Origin: Dromaius novaehollandiae
Lineage: Eukaryota > Chordata > Aves > Casuariiformes > Dromaiidae
Direction of reading: 5' to 3'
NCBI RefSeq assembly: GCF_036370855.1
Contig: NC_088112.1
Coordinates: 16,918,469 to 16,982,468, forward strand
Length of the DNA stretch: 64,000 bases
In this document: positions 23,641 to 37,115 of the stretch, in pieces
How the letters are laid out: the number at the start of each line of letters is the position of its first letter
How positions within the stretch are numbered: position 1 is the first letter of the stretch
The notes under the pieces: model-generated
Seen by the model: the letters and a program-made list of their open reading frames with translations, nothing else
Databases searched by the model: none
What the model was told of the DNA's origin: nothing
Program-made: the position numbers and the translations under genes

Positions 23641-26600
23641 TCCTGCTGAAGTCACTCCCTGGTTCACACAGGTCATTGCCTCTAGCCCCCTCTCAGTCTG
23701 CTTTGGAAAAAAGGAAGATCCAGATTAACCACTGGGGAATGACCATGCAACAGTGAAGTTTGTAAAGGCTCCCTTCCTATATCCTGCCACTTTCAGCACA
23801 CCTGCATCCCTGAGAGTTCAGAACATTGTGTGACATTTGGACTGCCCTAAAATAGTCTCAACCCAAAACTGATGAACTGGATGCAGGCAGACAATAAATA
23901 TCTATTCCTATCCCGTGGAAACTGCCTGCAGCTTTCAGCTCCGCTGCCCAGAGACTGCAGCTGTCGCTCCAGACAGCAGGTCTCCACGGTGGCCCCTCAC
24001 CGTAACATGATGCTTTCTCAGAAGCGCTCAGCCAGCTAGGAGAAAAGGGAATCGTCAAATCCAAATTAAGGTCTTGGCCCCTATTTTCTGGCTAAGAATA
24101 GCTAAAGACTTTGTCTACAATGCAGACAAAAGATCGGCATGTTGCTCATATAGCTTTAAATTAGCCAGTGTGGGTAGGGATTTGGTGGCTGTGTAGCTGC
24201 AGCAGCAGACGCCACTGAAGGAGCTGGACAGGTCCTCCTCGGGGAGACTGCACGCAGCTCCACGTGCTGGTCCTCAAGCCTGCTAGGTTAAAGCTGAGCC
24301 AGAAAGGTTGACAGAGGCCTGGCCACACTTTTCACCGCAGTGTGGACATACTGTAAAAGGCAGCGTAGTGCCAGGGATGAGAACGGGAGCCAAGAGCGTC
24401 TCTCCTCTGGCACAGCACAGCTGTCTGCCTGCAATGACAGGTAAAGTTGTCCAGGTGGGAGACAGCAGAACCTTCTCAGAGCTGAGCTGGGATTGCAAAA
24501 TGAGCGCCCGTAAGACCAAGGAAGCATGACAAATTTCACTGATTTCTGCTCCCAAAGCAGCAAGGCTCTGGTTTTTTGTTTTTTTGTCTTTTTTGTTAAT
24601 CTTGCCTCCTGCAAAATAAATAAATACTTTTATTTTTTAAAGATAACCTCCCAGACAACAACCCCTGCACACGCATCTTTCCCTGGAGAGGCAATAGGAG
24701 ACTGAACAACAGGTGAGAGATGTGCACTGCTGTGGAGAGGTCAGGTACTGCAGCTAGTCTGGGATGTAAAGAGTAGGTGTGAATCCCTCCACAGTCTTGC
24801 TCATCCTCCTTCTCTGCAGTGTATAGGAAAACAACTCTGATGTCATATTCGAGGCACATCTGGGATGCTGCCAGCTTATACCACAGCTGGACCTTCTCTA
24901 GGCCAAGAAAAGGATCCTCCAGCTTCCCCTTCAGCATAACCGATGGCTCGCACCACACCAGTGACCTGGGCCAGAAGTCTCACACACCCCTGCAAGGAGG
25001 CAGTTTTCCTGAATGCAGAAAGCAGTTCGGTCTATCAGATACAGAAGGTGCAGTGCTGGTCTCTGCGATGCTAATCTGGTTTCAAACAGAGCAGCTGAGA
25101 GGAGAACGCAGTACCCCGACAGTTTGTTTTTTTATAGTGACATTCTGAAAAACTGCCTCTCCTGGTGTTTTGAACAGGAAAATGCCATTATGGAGTGCAA
25201 TTTTGTTAATCTTCTCTCCACTCTCTTCACTGAAGGAGAGAATATCAAAGTGTTAATGTTTGCATCCCCTGCATGGGATCTGCCTGCTGTCTCCCTGACT
25301 TGCACTCCCCTCTCCTCCCTGCTCCGTTTTGAGCTCAAACCCTCACCTTATCACCTTCAGCAGTTGTCTGTTGATTAAAAGAATTAAAAGGACTTTGAGC
25401 CATGGCCCAGCTTGCACAACAGAGCATTTCTAAATGTTTGCAAGTCTCTGGCAAGCAGACCTCGGAGTGACTTGGCATGTTCACCGCGCTGGAAGGCCAC
25501 TGAACAGACCCTTGGCAGCGCAGTGCTCGTGGAGAGACGCAGCCAAGCTGCCCCCGGCCTTCAAAGCTCCAGCTTCTGATGGGAGGTTTGTGGATTGTAA
25601 AGTAGTTGGACATGCAGCAGCAAAGTCGCACCCCACTGCAGTTCTGAAACTTTCACCTATCAGCATCCTTTCCAAAAACCTTCCGTGCTTCCTTGTAACG
25701 AGCCCTGGCTTGCTTATGTGGTCTCCCCTGAAAATATGCCGCAGGAAAGTGCCAGCCAGAATAATTTCTCTATTGCACTGTAGAGGCTGCACCTGTTTTT
25801 TAATGTCGGAAGGCATCTGTATCACATTTACTAGCACAATCACACAGGAATAGGAGGAATGAGCTCAGTTTAGCCTAGTGCTAACTGTAAAGCTCAAGAA
25901 GGCGCTACAAACACCCAAGAGATAGTTTCTTAATACAGCACCTTGAGCTAGCCAAATGCCCCCAGTACAGTAGAGGTAAGAATTTTTAAATCAAAATAGA
26001 CTGATAATAAGTCTGTATATGCCTGCGACTCTGGATTGCAAACACCAAATCGGTATTGAGTTACAACCACTGCAGCATCAAAGATATATTAAATTTTGTT
26101 TAGAAGCAATTTTTTTTTGCCTTGCTTTTATAAATGAGCAATCATCTGAGCACATAACTGAATAATTTTTGCTGCAGAGCTGACATTCTCATTTTTGAGT
26201 TGATGCAGTGAAAGGCATATATGTGAATAAGTAGGTTATTCATTTATTTCTCCTAGGACAGCACGGGCTTGAAGAAATACAGGAATACATGGGGGTATAA
26301 CCAGACATGATGAGAAGAATGTGACAAAGGGGAAATATAAGCTGAGAAACAGAAAAAAACTGCTCAGAGTAAGGTCTCTTCATCTTTGGAAAAGCCCTGT
26401 AAGGAACCAAGGGGAACCCACAACTTGAAACAGAGCTTGAACAGGCCAATAGTAACGAATGCACTGGAGGGAGCAACGAGTCTGCCCCAGCCCTTCCCTC
26501 GACAGGACTCCCACGAAGCCGGTGTCATGGCTGTTACTGCTTGTTAATGAGAAGTCTCAGCCAGAGCCCAAATTTGTGATTTAACAGTGGAGAAGTAGGT

Positions 26601-27984
26601 TAAAAATTCCTGGGAGGGGACAAGAGCCCTTAAGGAAAATAGAGGAATGGGCTGCTAACACTCACATAGCTGCTGACATCTTTTGGGGTGTCCTGTGGTG
26701 AAACGTAATTTTTAAGATACAGTTCCCCAGAAAGCCAATTACCCTCACACCCCACAGCTCCAAAATTCAGAAAGTGCCAACAGGGTAGAAAGCTCCATTT
26801 AACTTTTAAACCACTTGTTGAATTTCAACAAAATTTGACAGAGGGGTCAAGGTCTCCAAGATGTTATGTTTGAAAAGTTTTGTGTGAGCACCCAGCAGGT
26901 AGGGAGCAAGACTTTATTAGGTACCAGAGAGACAAGCAGCCGACATAAGGCCATTAGGAAATTTGGCTTTCCTAGCTCTGCAGCTCGCAGAACCACTCTC
27001 TGATAGATTCGTTACTAGCTGTAACTCACACTTCCACAAGGAGAAGTTCATACACTTCCCAGGGTAGAATCCAGCCCCTGGGGAATGCAAAGCACTTTGA
27101 GACCCTTGAATAAAAGCACAGAAAAAGGTATTTTGCTAGAAAAGAGAGAAATAAATGTCCCTGCCAATAGCTGATGCAACACAGACTGCAGATCAGTGAA
27201 GACATGACCCTATAAACCTGATCATAAAAGCCAAGACACAGCAGTCTGCTTTCTAGCTTCCTAATCTGGCAGTGATAGATGGTCTGCTTCAGGAGGTCAC
27301 CTCCACACTGCTCCTAAATTTAATTTTTTGTCTTGCTGATTGGTGGGGTATGCACATTACGCTGTAAGTCTGCTTCATAGCCAGAATGCCCCGTCTTCCT
27401 CTCCAGGGTGTTTACTGATGCTGCAGCCCAGATACTGTCATCTTCCAAAGTGGTTTCAGCAGAGGAAGCTCCTTATTCCAATTGCATATCCTAGCAGTCA
27501 TCAGGGAGGGAAGTACAAGAGAACACAAGATGAGTAAGAGTTGGCTAAAAATTGTTTTGTTTTTTTTTTTTAATTAGCCGCCTTGGAGCAGAAAATAATC
27601 TTGTGGGCATTTCTTTAGAGTCATTCTTGTCCAAACAATCCAAAAATACTTTATGAGCGGTGGAGCAAAGCCTGTGGTCATCCTTCAGTCAATACTCACG
27701 CTCCACATTGAAAGCAACAGATGCTACTGAAAAATGCTAGATGCTGTGGCTGTTAACAATCCTCCCACACCTAGATTCACAGATCATTATTTTTTTGAGA
27801 GTCTAGAATAAATACTTACCCCTGAAAACTCAAAATCTGCTTTTCCATGAGTATTTAACAACACTTTCCAAGTAAGGTCTGCCTCCTTAACACACAACTG
27901 ATGGAAACATAATTGTTTTAAGATGTGTTTAATTATAATGCTTTTTACCACATAAGCACTTTCACCTAGCACATGCAAAATGCT

Positions 27985-28090
27985 TTACAAGCCTCCCCAT
28001 GCTGTAGCTATTGCCCTGTTTCACAGATGAGGAAAGCAAGGCTCAGCAGTTTAAGATCAGCTCATCTAGCATTTGACCAAGCTGGAAGAG
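27985..28090 (+). repeat. MIR-like ancient SINE fragment
   Basis: Shows GCTGTAGCTATTGCCCTGTT, then CACAGATGAGGAAAGCAAGG and CTCAGCAGTTTAAG, in the order and spacing of the MIR core domain. About 100 bases remain. Confidence 0.5.
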
Positions 28091-29009
28091 AGAAGAGGCT
28101 GAAATTTTTACTTTCTTTCCACAATACAAGGAAGTATGATACAATACAGCACAAGGAAGTACAATACAAGTACTGTTCTTTCAGGCGAAGTGGAAGCAGC
28201 AGCAATTAAAGGTCCCCTGAACCCAATGATACCTGGGGGCAGTCAGACATCGCCAATCCCCTGTTTTGCTGATCTGCTGGCAGAGCTGCTTGTTCAAGCA
28301 TGGGAGGGTGGCTGGGAGTCGTAACCTTTTCCACCAGTACAGCTGAACCCACGAGCGGGGACCCAGCCACAGCCTGAAGTTTCCCTGCGCCTGTTCATAA
28401 ATGAAAGGGGACTGGGACATGGCTGGTTGTAGTTACAGGGGGAAGGGTAGTACAGGGGAGAAGGCAGCAAGAGAAATAGCCCTGAAGGTGGCTCAGAGAC
28501 CCCAGATTCCTTGGCAAAGGCAAGTTTGGACAGGATGAGTTATCCACAGCTTCCCATCATTTTTTCCTCCGCGTCCTGGGGAACTGGGCCACGTACCTGC
28601 TCGGTCTGTGGACAGTCCCAGAACCGCACGTGTGAGGCAACAGTCGCAGGGTGTAAAACTCCCAGTGACCGACACAACTGCAGGGAAGCTTTTGCCTCAG
28701 GATTGTTTTCACCCGTGAGGGCAAGAATAGAGCTGCAGAGTGCTAGAAGCAGCCATTGATGAATCAGAACATCGAAATCACTCTGCTGACAGCGGAACAA
28801 AGACCCTGGTCTCCTGCCACAGCGTGGAGGCCATCGCTGTGTTTGGAAAAGAGCAATTCCTAATTGTGCATTCCAGTATATACAGTGATTGCTCCAAGAA
28901 TCTAACATTTCTCCAGAACCCTTTTACCTCCTTCAGTCCTTTTGTTTACCTGTAAAACTGTTGGCTATTGAACACAAAAAGTCCAGAGGAGAACAGCAAG
29001 AAGAAACAG

Positions 29010-29325
29010 AGGTGCAGCAGATGAGCCCTATGAGGAAGGACAGAAAGAACTGGCTTCATTTAGTGTAGAGAGGTTGGAAGGGATGCATGATAATATCCTT
29101 TAATATGTAAAAGGTGTTGTGCAGAAGGTAATAAGCTGTTAACCTTGTCTACCAGAAGAGGACAAGAAGTAATGGACTTAGATTTCAGTAAGGGAGATTT
29201 ATAGGCTAGACATTAGACCGTGCGTGGGATCTTCATCCCAGGAGCCTTGGAAGAGGCGAGACACCCTGCTGTCAAGAATGGTTTAGGCAAAAGGGTCCAA
29301 GTCCTTCCATTTATTTTCTATGATT
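29010..29325 (+). mobile_element. CR1-like LINE 3'-end fragment
   Basis: Reads like the 3' end of an old CR1 subfamily: GAGCCCTATGAGGAAGGA, an AGAGAGGTTGG block, AGAGGACAAGAAGTAATGGA, then TAGGCTAGACATTAGA and a tail of CCTTCCATTTATTTTCTATG. It is strongly diverged and 5'-truncated, as usual for CR1 in birds and other sauropsids. No reverse-transcriptase reading frame remains. Confidence 0.65.
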
Positions 29326-30179
29326 TTTTTAATAGTATAAACACAATTAAAATACACCAGAATATTTGACCACTGTCTGGGAAATCAATGGGAAGTACTT
29401 TGATAGCTGGATTTGAGAGAAGTTCTTACCAGGTTGTTCTAGCCACTTGGGGTGCAGTGCGTTTACCTCATGTCCATTTAATGACATAATTGCAAAGACC
29501 AGGACTTCGAAAACAAACCTTTGAGTGTTGTAGACCCAGCTCCCACTGATTTTGCATAAAGCCAGTTGGAGTCTCACATGACGAAGGACTGTCGTGCCAG
29601 GCAGACTCTACATATACCAACTAAGCCTGTGCTTTCGTAAGGAGACATCTTTGCCACTGTAGCAATCTCATGTTATTGGACTCCTACAGGAAATAAACAA
29701 TTTCCCTCAGTTCTTGCTATGCTAGTTTTGCTACGTTAGCTTTGCTTAATTGGGTACTGCAGGGTTGTCCCTGAGAGTTGAGATCTGCTCTTTGAAACTG
29801 CTTGATTCTTTAATCTAGCCTAGGAAACAGAAATGGGATTTCACATAGTAAAGTTGTCAGTAACAAAACTGTACCAAAAATGCTGAACTGCTGTGTGAAA
29901 GTATTTTCTGGAGTCCATTTACATAGCCATGGGCTGAGCGTGACCCCGGAGATTAGCTCCTAACCCTTGGAACCCTGAATTATTGTTTCAATAATCACGT
30001 CTGAATTCCTGTCTGAACTCAGCTGCCACTGCAGAAAGCAAGTCACACTTTGCTCTGGCTCCACTGCCTGAGTTTGCTATCACTATATGTGTGTGTACAG
30101 CGACCAAGCCCTCAGGTTTGACTGCCCCCTACCCAGTTTTCACATGCAAATCTCTCGCTGATTCCTCTTCTGAAGGTTT

Positions 30180-30686
30180 TTGTTTCTGGTGCTCACATCT
30201 CGGCTGACGGGAATGCAACCACGCTGCGTGCTGATTGCAGCTGGCAGGTGGATTAGAGCACATTCAGATGGCGGTGAAATGCCTCTGCTAGACAGAAATG
30301 GCAGAACAAGCGATTATTTCACCATGAAGAGCCCACAAACCGATGCAGACAGTCACATTGAGAAAGACAAGCTGAGGAGCATGCAGACATCAAGCACTCC
30401 TTGCTTACGCAAGCCCCAGGAGCTCTCAGCAAAAGTTTGGGGGATCTGCTGCCAGTTCCCTCCCTCCTCGGCTGAGCTTGTTGATTTCTCTGAGGTGCAG
30501 GATGTTCTCAAATTCTTCCAAAATATGTGGGAGCGACAGTTGCCGAGTAACAGAAAAGCTCATCGCTCTTTTCTTGAAATGCATAGTTCCTCAATTTTCT
30601 GTCATGTAGAATGGACAGATGAAGCTGTGATTCAGGACATTAGTCTGGGATTAGGATCATTTGGATCTCAGCCTCAGCCTTTATAA
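30180..30686 (+). other. 168-codon ORF, probably not a gene
   Basis: Open from an ATG to a TAA for 168 codons between two CR1-like remnants. The peptide has no recognisable domain, signal peptide or repeat. No splice sites or promoter stand out around it. I list it as the longest open frame in the 17.4-36.9 kb interval and regard it as chance. Confidence 0.2.
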
Positions 30687-31019
30687 ATCCATCAGAACCG
30701 GAGTTCAAGGAGAGGCAGGGATCTGACTGCCCATGTGGCTTTGGACTTTGTGAACAAAACTGGGGGTGCATCTTATGAACCAATTCAGTAACTAGTGTAA
30801 TGAGATTTCATTAAGAATCCATGGATGCTGCAGCAACAGAGAGACAGCTTGACATTTTATCAAGACATGTCCTTCCTCCACACATACGTAGAAGCCCTCA
30901 TATGGCTGATCTCAAGCAAAGTTGGAACTTCTCATACTAAGCAGAAGCTATCATTTAAAGCTGATAGGTCCCACTCCTTCACAGGAATTAGGAGCATAAT
31001 TCAGCCCTTTGTGATATTT

Positions 31020-31600
31020 GTGGAACTAGAGAAGGTTCGGAGAAGGGCGAATAAAGTGATCAAGGATGAAGAAGCTGCCTTAAGGGGAGATATTAAAAAG
31101 ATATAGTGACTTCAGCTGGGAAAGGAGAAGGCTGGAGAAGGAAGATAGGATCAAGTTGTACAAAATAAAGAAGGCGGTGGGTAAGCTGGACATTGAACTG
31201 CTGTTAGCAAATCCCACAGTACTGGAACTAGAGGGTATTTGCTGAAAATAGTAGGAGATCACTTTTAATAGGTAAAAGAAAGTAGTTCTTTACACAGTGG
31301 GTAGTGAACTTGTGGAACTTGCTGCCATGGGAGGCTGTGGAAGCAAACAGGATTGTCAGGGACATGAATTATACAGATTCATGGAGTAAAGGTCTAGAAG
31401 TGGATACTAAAAGGTCTAGACAGGTATGTCCCCTCTAACATCTCTAATACAGCAACTGTGGATGCTTCTAGGAGTATGAAGGGAATAGACAAGAGAAAAT
31501 GGCCAAGTTGGCATGCTTTTCCTCAACAGCATCTCCTATTGCCTCTGTCTAACACTGAATACTGGCATGATGGATCCAGATTTTGCTATTTTTTCCTATT
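31020..31600 (+). mobile_element. CR1-like LINE 3'-end fragment, older subfamily
   Basis: Blocks match a diverged sauropsid CR1 tail in order: GAGAAGGGCGAATAAAGTGA, an AAAGTAGTTCTTTACACAGTG block, GTGGAACTTGCTGCCATGGG, GGTCTAGAAGTGG, then CTCCTATTGCCTCTGTCTAA and ACTGGCATGATGGATCC. It has many small indels and no coding capacity, and lies in the same orientation as the copy at 29 kb. Confidence 0.65.
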
Positions 31601-34600
31601 TGTCTCTCTCTTAATAGAAGCTTTGTTCCTCCTGCAGCATGGCAGAGTACACTCCCCTTTTCATATTATTGATTGAGGCCTCAGCACACCCCAGTAATCT
31701 ACTCCATGTTTCATTGAGAATGACATATTCAACTTAAAATTTCACCCAGGAGAACATCCTGTCCTTAATATCTTGAACTCTTGTTCTGTGACCCATTAGC
31801 ACCTTCTTTCTTCCACAGAGCAGTGAGGAGAAGCATCTTATAGCTGAGCTGCATGTGTGTCCTGGAGACAAATGGTGTCTGAAAGTTTGTGACACATTAG
31901 CAGAGTGACACGGTAACGACTCCATGCTTATGCACTTCAATGAGCTAGTTATAAACAAAAGGGTTTCTCCTCTAATGTTCACAGTCTTTGCTACCACACT
32001 AGAGAGGACTGAACTAATGAAGATCTCCTCCTGTGAGCTTCATGAGGCATCCGTGCTATTCTTTCTGTGCTCATTACACTGAACAGAACATAGACCAGAA
32101 AGAGCATTCTTCGCTGGCTATAAATCATGAGTGGCACAAAGGCATTGCTATTAGCAACAGGAAAATGCTTTCCTCCCACAGCCTCATTCAGCCCCATATA
32201 CATACAGCACTTAGGCAAACGGTATCGGGATGTCTGGATAGAAAATTAAATGGAGGTTGTGTTGTCTGAAGATAAATTGGTACCTCCCGCGGCATGTGTG
32301 AGTGACTTGGTCTTTTTCTGATTTGTCTTTTAACTTAGAAAACACTGAGAGTAGAGATAACGATGAGCTTTAAAAATCTACCCTTCTTCCCGTCCCAGGC
32401 CCTCTTAAGCGAATCCCGTCATTGAAATGAGCTCAAAGAGAAGATAAATGTTCTGGCAGTAATATGCAATATTATTTTTGGCACTTGAAGAATCTCAGGC
32501 TAGATAAGGAAAAACTGAAAGGAAGACGAAGCTTTGTTTTTTCAAATGCAAGGGACCAAATTCTGCTCACCCATCTGAACCTACAATCCTTTCCTTTTTC
32601 AGATTATTGCAGTAATTCCTGATTTTCACCAGGTTAGCTGATCTTGAGGCCTTATTTAAAAAAAACGGCACATTCAGAGACCCCAGTGAAGTCACGCAGT
32701 AACAGAGCTGAAGGACAACAAAGGCATGCAAAGAAAGCGCTGACTCTACAGCTCCTGCCCAAACAAAAGACTAGTTTGGTTTCAGACTCTGATAGCTGTA
32801 ACAATGATAAGATTAACACCTGATATCAAGGGAAGCTCAGAGCCGTCTGTGACCTCCTTCTGCAGCACTGCACTCCAACCCCTCTCTCATTAGCATGCAT
32901 TGGAGGAACTGCTGCTTCCCAGATCTGGTATGTATTTCCCTACAGAGCCTTTGTGAAAAGCTCAGAGCGATATTTCTGCTAACACATTTATGGGCATATT
33001 GAATAAAACATTTGTCATTTGACATTGTTCACTTGGGCTGCTCTGGGTAATGGGAGAGGGCACAGGGTACCGCAGGGCAGATCACCTGCAGGGGATGAGT
33101 CTGGCCTTTACAGGAGCAGGAGGAAGCACAGGCGTGCACAGGAGCGCCTACGTCTTCCCTCTAACGGAGGAACCAGCTCACCCTACATTGCTCTAAAAGT
33201 TTGTTGTATACATTGCCTTAAAACAATGAAATGTAAAAAGAAAAAGAACGAAACCTTTGCTCTTTATTTTTATATGTGCACTCGCTTGTTACAGATGTGT
33301 CTGCTTTGGAAAGCAAATGGGAAGAGGGTTTCAAAGCAATCTGGGTGATTTAGAGGCAAAATTTCCAGTAATCATAGAGCCTCCTGTGTCCAAAGCACAG
33401 CCTCTGCTCTGCAAATCTCGATGTGCTTCATCAGGCCCAGATGTTTGATAATACACTCTGGGACTCCTGAAAGCTCTTATTCTGTAGTAAGAAGCAACAC
33501 TTATTAATGCTGCTGTTTTTAAATGACCATGTTGCCACCTCTGAGCTGTTCTTGTATTCTTCTGGCATGTGAGTGATGATTGCTGGGGAAGGCTGGAGAC
33601 ATTCCCACCTATGGTTTCCATTCAGAGTTAATGATCTGCTAGGGGTCACTTGGTGATTAAGAACTGTTGTTCCATTGATACTTCGATAGAGGATATTGAT
33701 ACTTTGGAACAGGATTTGCACGGTGTCACCAGAAAGGGTTTCCTAATATGGGAAATAGGGTGTTTCTCAGGGGATTTAGAGCTGCTCTCCTAAAAGCTGT
33801 GAAATGTCCCCCGGTCAGGTGAGTGGAGCAGCGTTTCAAGAAGGATGTCTGCTAGAATCAGAGGAGCCCTAAAGGAGACCAACTTAGCTGCCAGGAACAA
33901 CACTGTCCTGGGCAAGTTTTGATGAAACACTTGGTAATTTCATTTTTGTCACTGTTTCTAATTTTGTAGTAAAATATCTTACCCCTATCAGATGTTGGGC
34001 AGCTGACATAGGTCATTCCATCACACATTGGTAACACCAGGGCCAGTTCTGTGGAGAAGCATCTGAGTTGGTAGGAATTCACTCATGTGCCTTTGGCAAG
34101 GAGCAGGCAGTGGGAAGATCCTTTGGACTCCGGGCATATCTGTAAATGCTAGAGGATCTGCCCTTGACATCAACAGGGCAAGGTCATACCCTGTGCTGAG
34201 TTTTCTCTAAACAGTTCAAAAACTTATAATGTTGCTGGGTTTTGGTTTCATGGAGCTGACCATAGTGGTAAGGCCATCTTTAGCGGGGTGTTAATATTTG
34301 GGGAAACTTTGTCTGCCACAAATTTCTGTTTTACAGAAACAAATTCATTCCTATATTCTTTATAATCATGATAGCCTATAACATATTGTTTATTTGTCCA
34401 AATCAACCTTTGATAAGAAGCTCTGCTCTCTTGCTCTCCACCCTCTCTCATTCTCAATTTGGGAGTGAAGACCAAGGCCACTTTCCTTCCCTAGAGACAC
34501 TGCAGTGTTCCACAGGGATATGTGCACCCAACCCAGAGCTGTTTTCCCTGCCTGCACTGAGCATGGAAGGATGTAACTGTTTCCAATAGCAAGGAAAAAA

Positions 34601-36944
34601 GCAGCAAGCTTGGAGACAGAAATCCCTTAGTAAAGCTGCATGACTCTATTAAACAAAGCAAAGGGAACTTTGCTCATACACTGCTTTTCAAATAGTTCCT
34701 CCTTCCCAGTTTGCTCCAGCTTAAGAATCTCTCTGCCCTGTAAATGCCATTGCCAGTATTTATGTGTGAAGAGCTGGGATCTATTTATTTATTTATCCAT
34801 ATTTAGTTTAAAAGTCTGGGCTCAAAATTAAACAGTCATTCATAATGTCATTATCTGCCATCCTCTGCAGTCAGATACTGTGTGCAGTGTCACAGAACAA
34901 AACCTTTGGCAACGCCCTAGAAGAGCAATTTAGCTCCTCATCCATCTCAGCTGGCAGCATGATTGGCTTCCAAACTTGCATTGCTGAATGTGTTGTTTTA
35001 CCCTGACATATATTATAGAGTGTTAAATCACTTTCTGAAGTGTTTATTGGTAATAGTTGAATTCTTTCCACTCATTTAGGCTGCTTTTAAAAAGATAAAC
35101 ATTTTCTTGTATCCTGGAGTTTGATGGAAACACATGGAGAATTCCTTGGGAGGGTGGACCGTAGAAATGAACAGTTCATTAGGTAGGAACAGAATTAACC
35201 AGGGCTATGGTAGAGAACATCCTCCTCCTCCTCCCATCAGGATGAAACAGCAAACTCCCACTGCCATGCCATGGCACTTAATGTGAGGAAACAGTTTACG
35301 TATGTCTTAGTTCTCCTATCATGTCAGCATTTGGTCTGTCAGGAAAGAGATGACCCTTTTACTGGAACATTGCTGACTTTCTGAGCAGGTTCCTCATAGA
35401 TCCTGAAGCCCCTGAAAAGAAAATCATGGGCTGTGATCTGGAGAATTAGGTGCCAGGCAGATTATTTGGCATCAGCATGCCCCAATCTCCAAGCGTGGAG
35501 CATGGTCAGCAGCCCCTGCCTGGCAGTGATGTCTCTCTGGAAAGAGCCCACCACTTTCTTGTACCTTTTTAGGAAAATGGAGCAGGGGATCAGTGAACAT
35601 GAACAAGCAGAGAGATTAAATTCATCTAGCGTGGCAGCCTGAAGCTGAGCTGGAGAACAAGGGCCAGAGGCAGGTCAAGTTGGGGAGGAGGCAAGAAAGC
35701 AGGATTTCCAAATAAGCCCTTTGGCAGTTCATCCCTCAAGGACTCCAGATGTGACAGCCCAGCAGCCTGATCCAGGGTGGCATACTCAGTATTGCCAAGT
35801 CCTCTTACCCCTTGTCCTTGCCCTGGTGAAGACTTACAAATCAAAGCTTTTCTTTTCTTTTTATCTTTAATGAAAAGGTCTGCCGAGCCTCTTTCCTGCA
35901 TCTGGGAGTTGCTATCCAATCTGATGAACACTGACTTTAGAGACAAGACAAACGACGAGCTGCTGAGATCACAGTAGCAATCAAGCCTCCTTTGATGGCA
36001 GAGCTAAAAATACACTCCCCAGCTGACAGAGCTTCAGGAAGGAGAACGTATGGTTTGGTTTGAAGGAATACATCTTCCTTTTTTTCCGTGTCTTCTTCTG
36101 CCAGAGGACACCACCTCTGTGACAACCGTGCAAGCAGGTGACTTCTCTCTTCTCAACTGAAGCACGCACATACAGATCCATGCTACCTCAGACCACAGAT
36201 GGAGTAAAACTTTAAACCCCCTGAGTACTTTGGTGAATGGGCCATTACAAGTCTCACTTCTCTCGTCATTCTGGCACCCGGTGAGTGTTGCATGGCAGGA
36301 GCCACATCTCTGCATCTGAAGGAAACCACCTTTGCCAGTCCCCCGGTTCAGTTTCACCCTGCCGGACAAGTCCTCCTGACCAGCTGTCCCAGCTCTTTCC
36401 TTTCCTACCAGTTTCTCTGCCTGCTCTGTTCCTTGCTAAATCCAGAGCGCTGGCTTATTAGCTCTGCGGCTAGTGAAAAGACAGCTTGTGTGTTGTGTAT
36501 TGCCACCCCGAGAGGTGTCCCCAAAGCCTTGCTTTGGCATTTGTAAAGGAACTGTGCTAAGCAGTGTCACTGCCACCTCCTGGGCTTTCTGGGCACAGGA
36601 GCTCCTCCCATGGGTTGTAAATGCAGATTCATGCAAATGTCACGCAAGCGATCAAAGACTGCACAGCTTCAGCTTGCAACAGCCTGCTCCCCTCCAACTG
36701 CCCGCAGGCGACAGTGCTAACCAGCCCAAGTGTTTCCAGGAGAATATAGGTTTCTCTGTCCTTGGAGTAATTAGCTAAAGATAGATCAATAAGGCTTTTG
36801 GGTAGGAGACGTACAAACGAACAAGCATACACAGCAGGTAAAAAGATATGTAGTGTACTGAACATGCCCCAGCCTCAAAAGGTTCTCTGTTCATTCTGTG
36901 AATGCATAACCTGAACTCAGAGAAAGGACGAATTCACTTTTTTG
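31601..36944. other. intergenic, no gene recognised
   Basis: Downstream side of NPY7R. The ORFs are short and carry no family signature. Simple runs only, such as CTCCTCCTCC near 35221 and a TTTA-type run near 34783-34796. No RNA gene or further intact mobile element recognised. Confidence 0.6.
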
Positions 36945-36965
36945 GTCAGACAGAGGTGCACCAGA

Positions 36966-36971
36966 TTTATT
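36966..36971 (-). promoter_or_regulatory. poly(A) signal of NPY7R
   Basis: AATAAA on the minus strand (TTTATT on the given strand), about 145 bases past the NPY7R stop codon. It gives a short 3' UTR and is the first such hexamer downstream. GT-rich sequence after it (complement of the CAGACAGAGGTGCACC area) fits a cleavage region. Confidence 0.65.
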
Positions 36972-37115
36972 GTTTTGAGAAATACAGGTGGGTGTTTCCA
37001 TGTGGCTACAGTAGCTATAATGTTTTGGCAATACAATGTTCCCCCTGAAAAGGCATTCCCCCAAGAGTGTCCCTGGGTTCAGTCAGCCTCAGGCCCGGAG
37101 GCGGATGCCCCATCT

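Larger units (their letters stand above)
17401..28900. other. intergenic, no gene recognised
   Basis: About 11.5 kb of AT-richer DNA upstream of HMGXB3. ORFs are short, lack conserved motifs and occur about equally on all frames. MIR-like fragments are noted at 23561-23640 and 27985-28090. A short T run lies near 27558-27571. A Cys-rich ORF at about 28549-28713 is reported as a finding. SLC26A2, which flanks HMGXB3 in mammals, is not here. Confidence 0.6.

Noticed and set aside
24283-24614. Minus-strand ORFs with a CPHCGEKCG motif near 24.3 kb
   Set aside because: A single CxxC-type word without the partner residues of a zinc finger; overlapping frames in both orientations point to chance.
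17401-36944. Presence of SLC26A2 or another solute carrier upstream of HMGXB3
   Set aside because: SLC26A2 has a large coding exon that would appear as a long open frame with many membrane helices. None exists on either strand.
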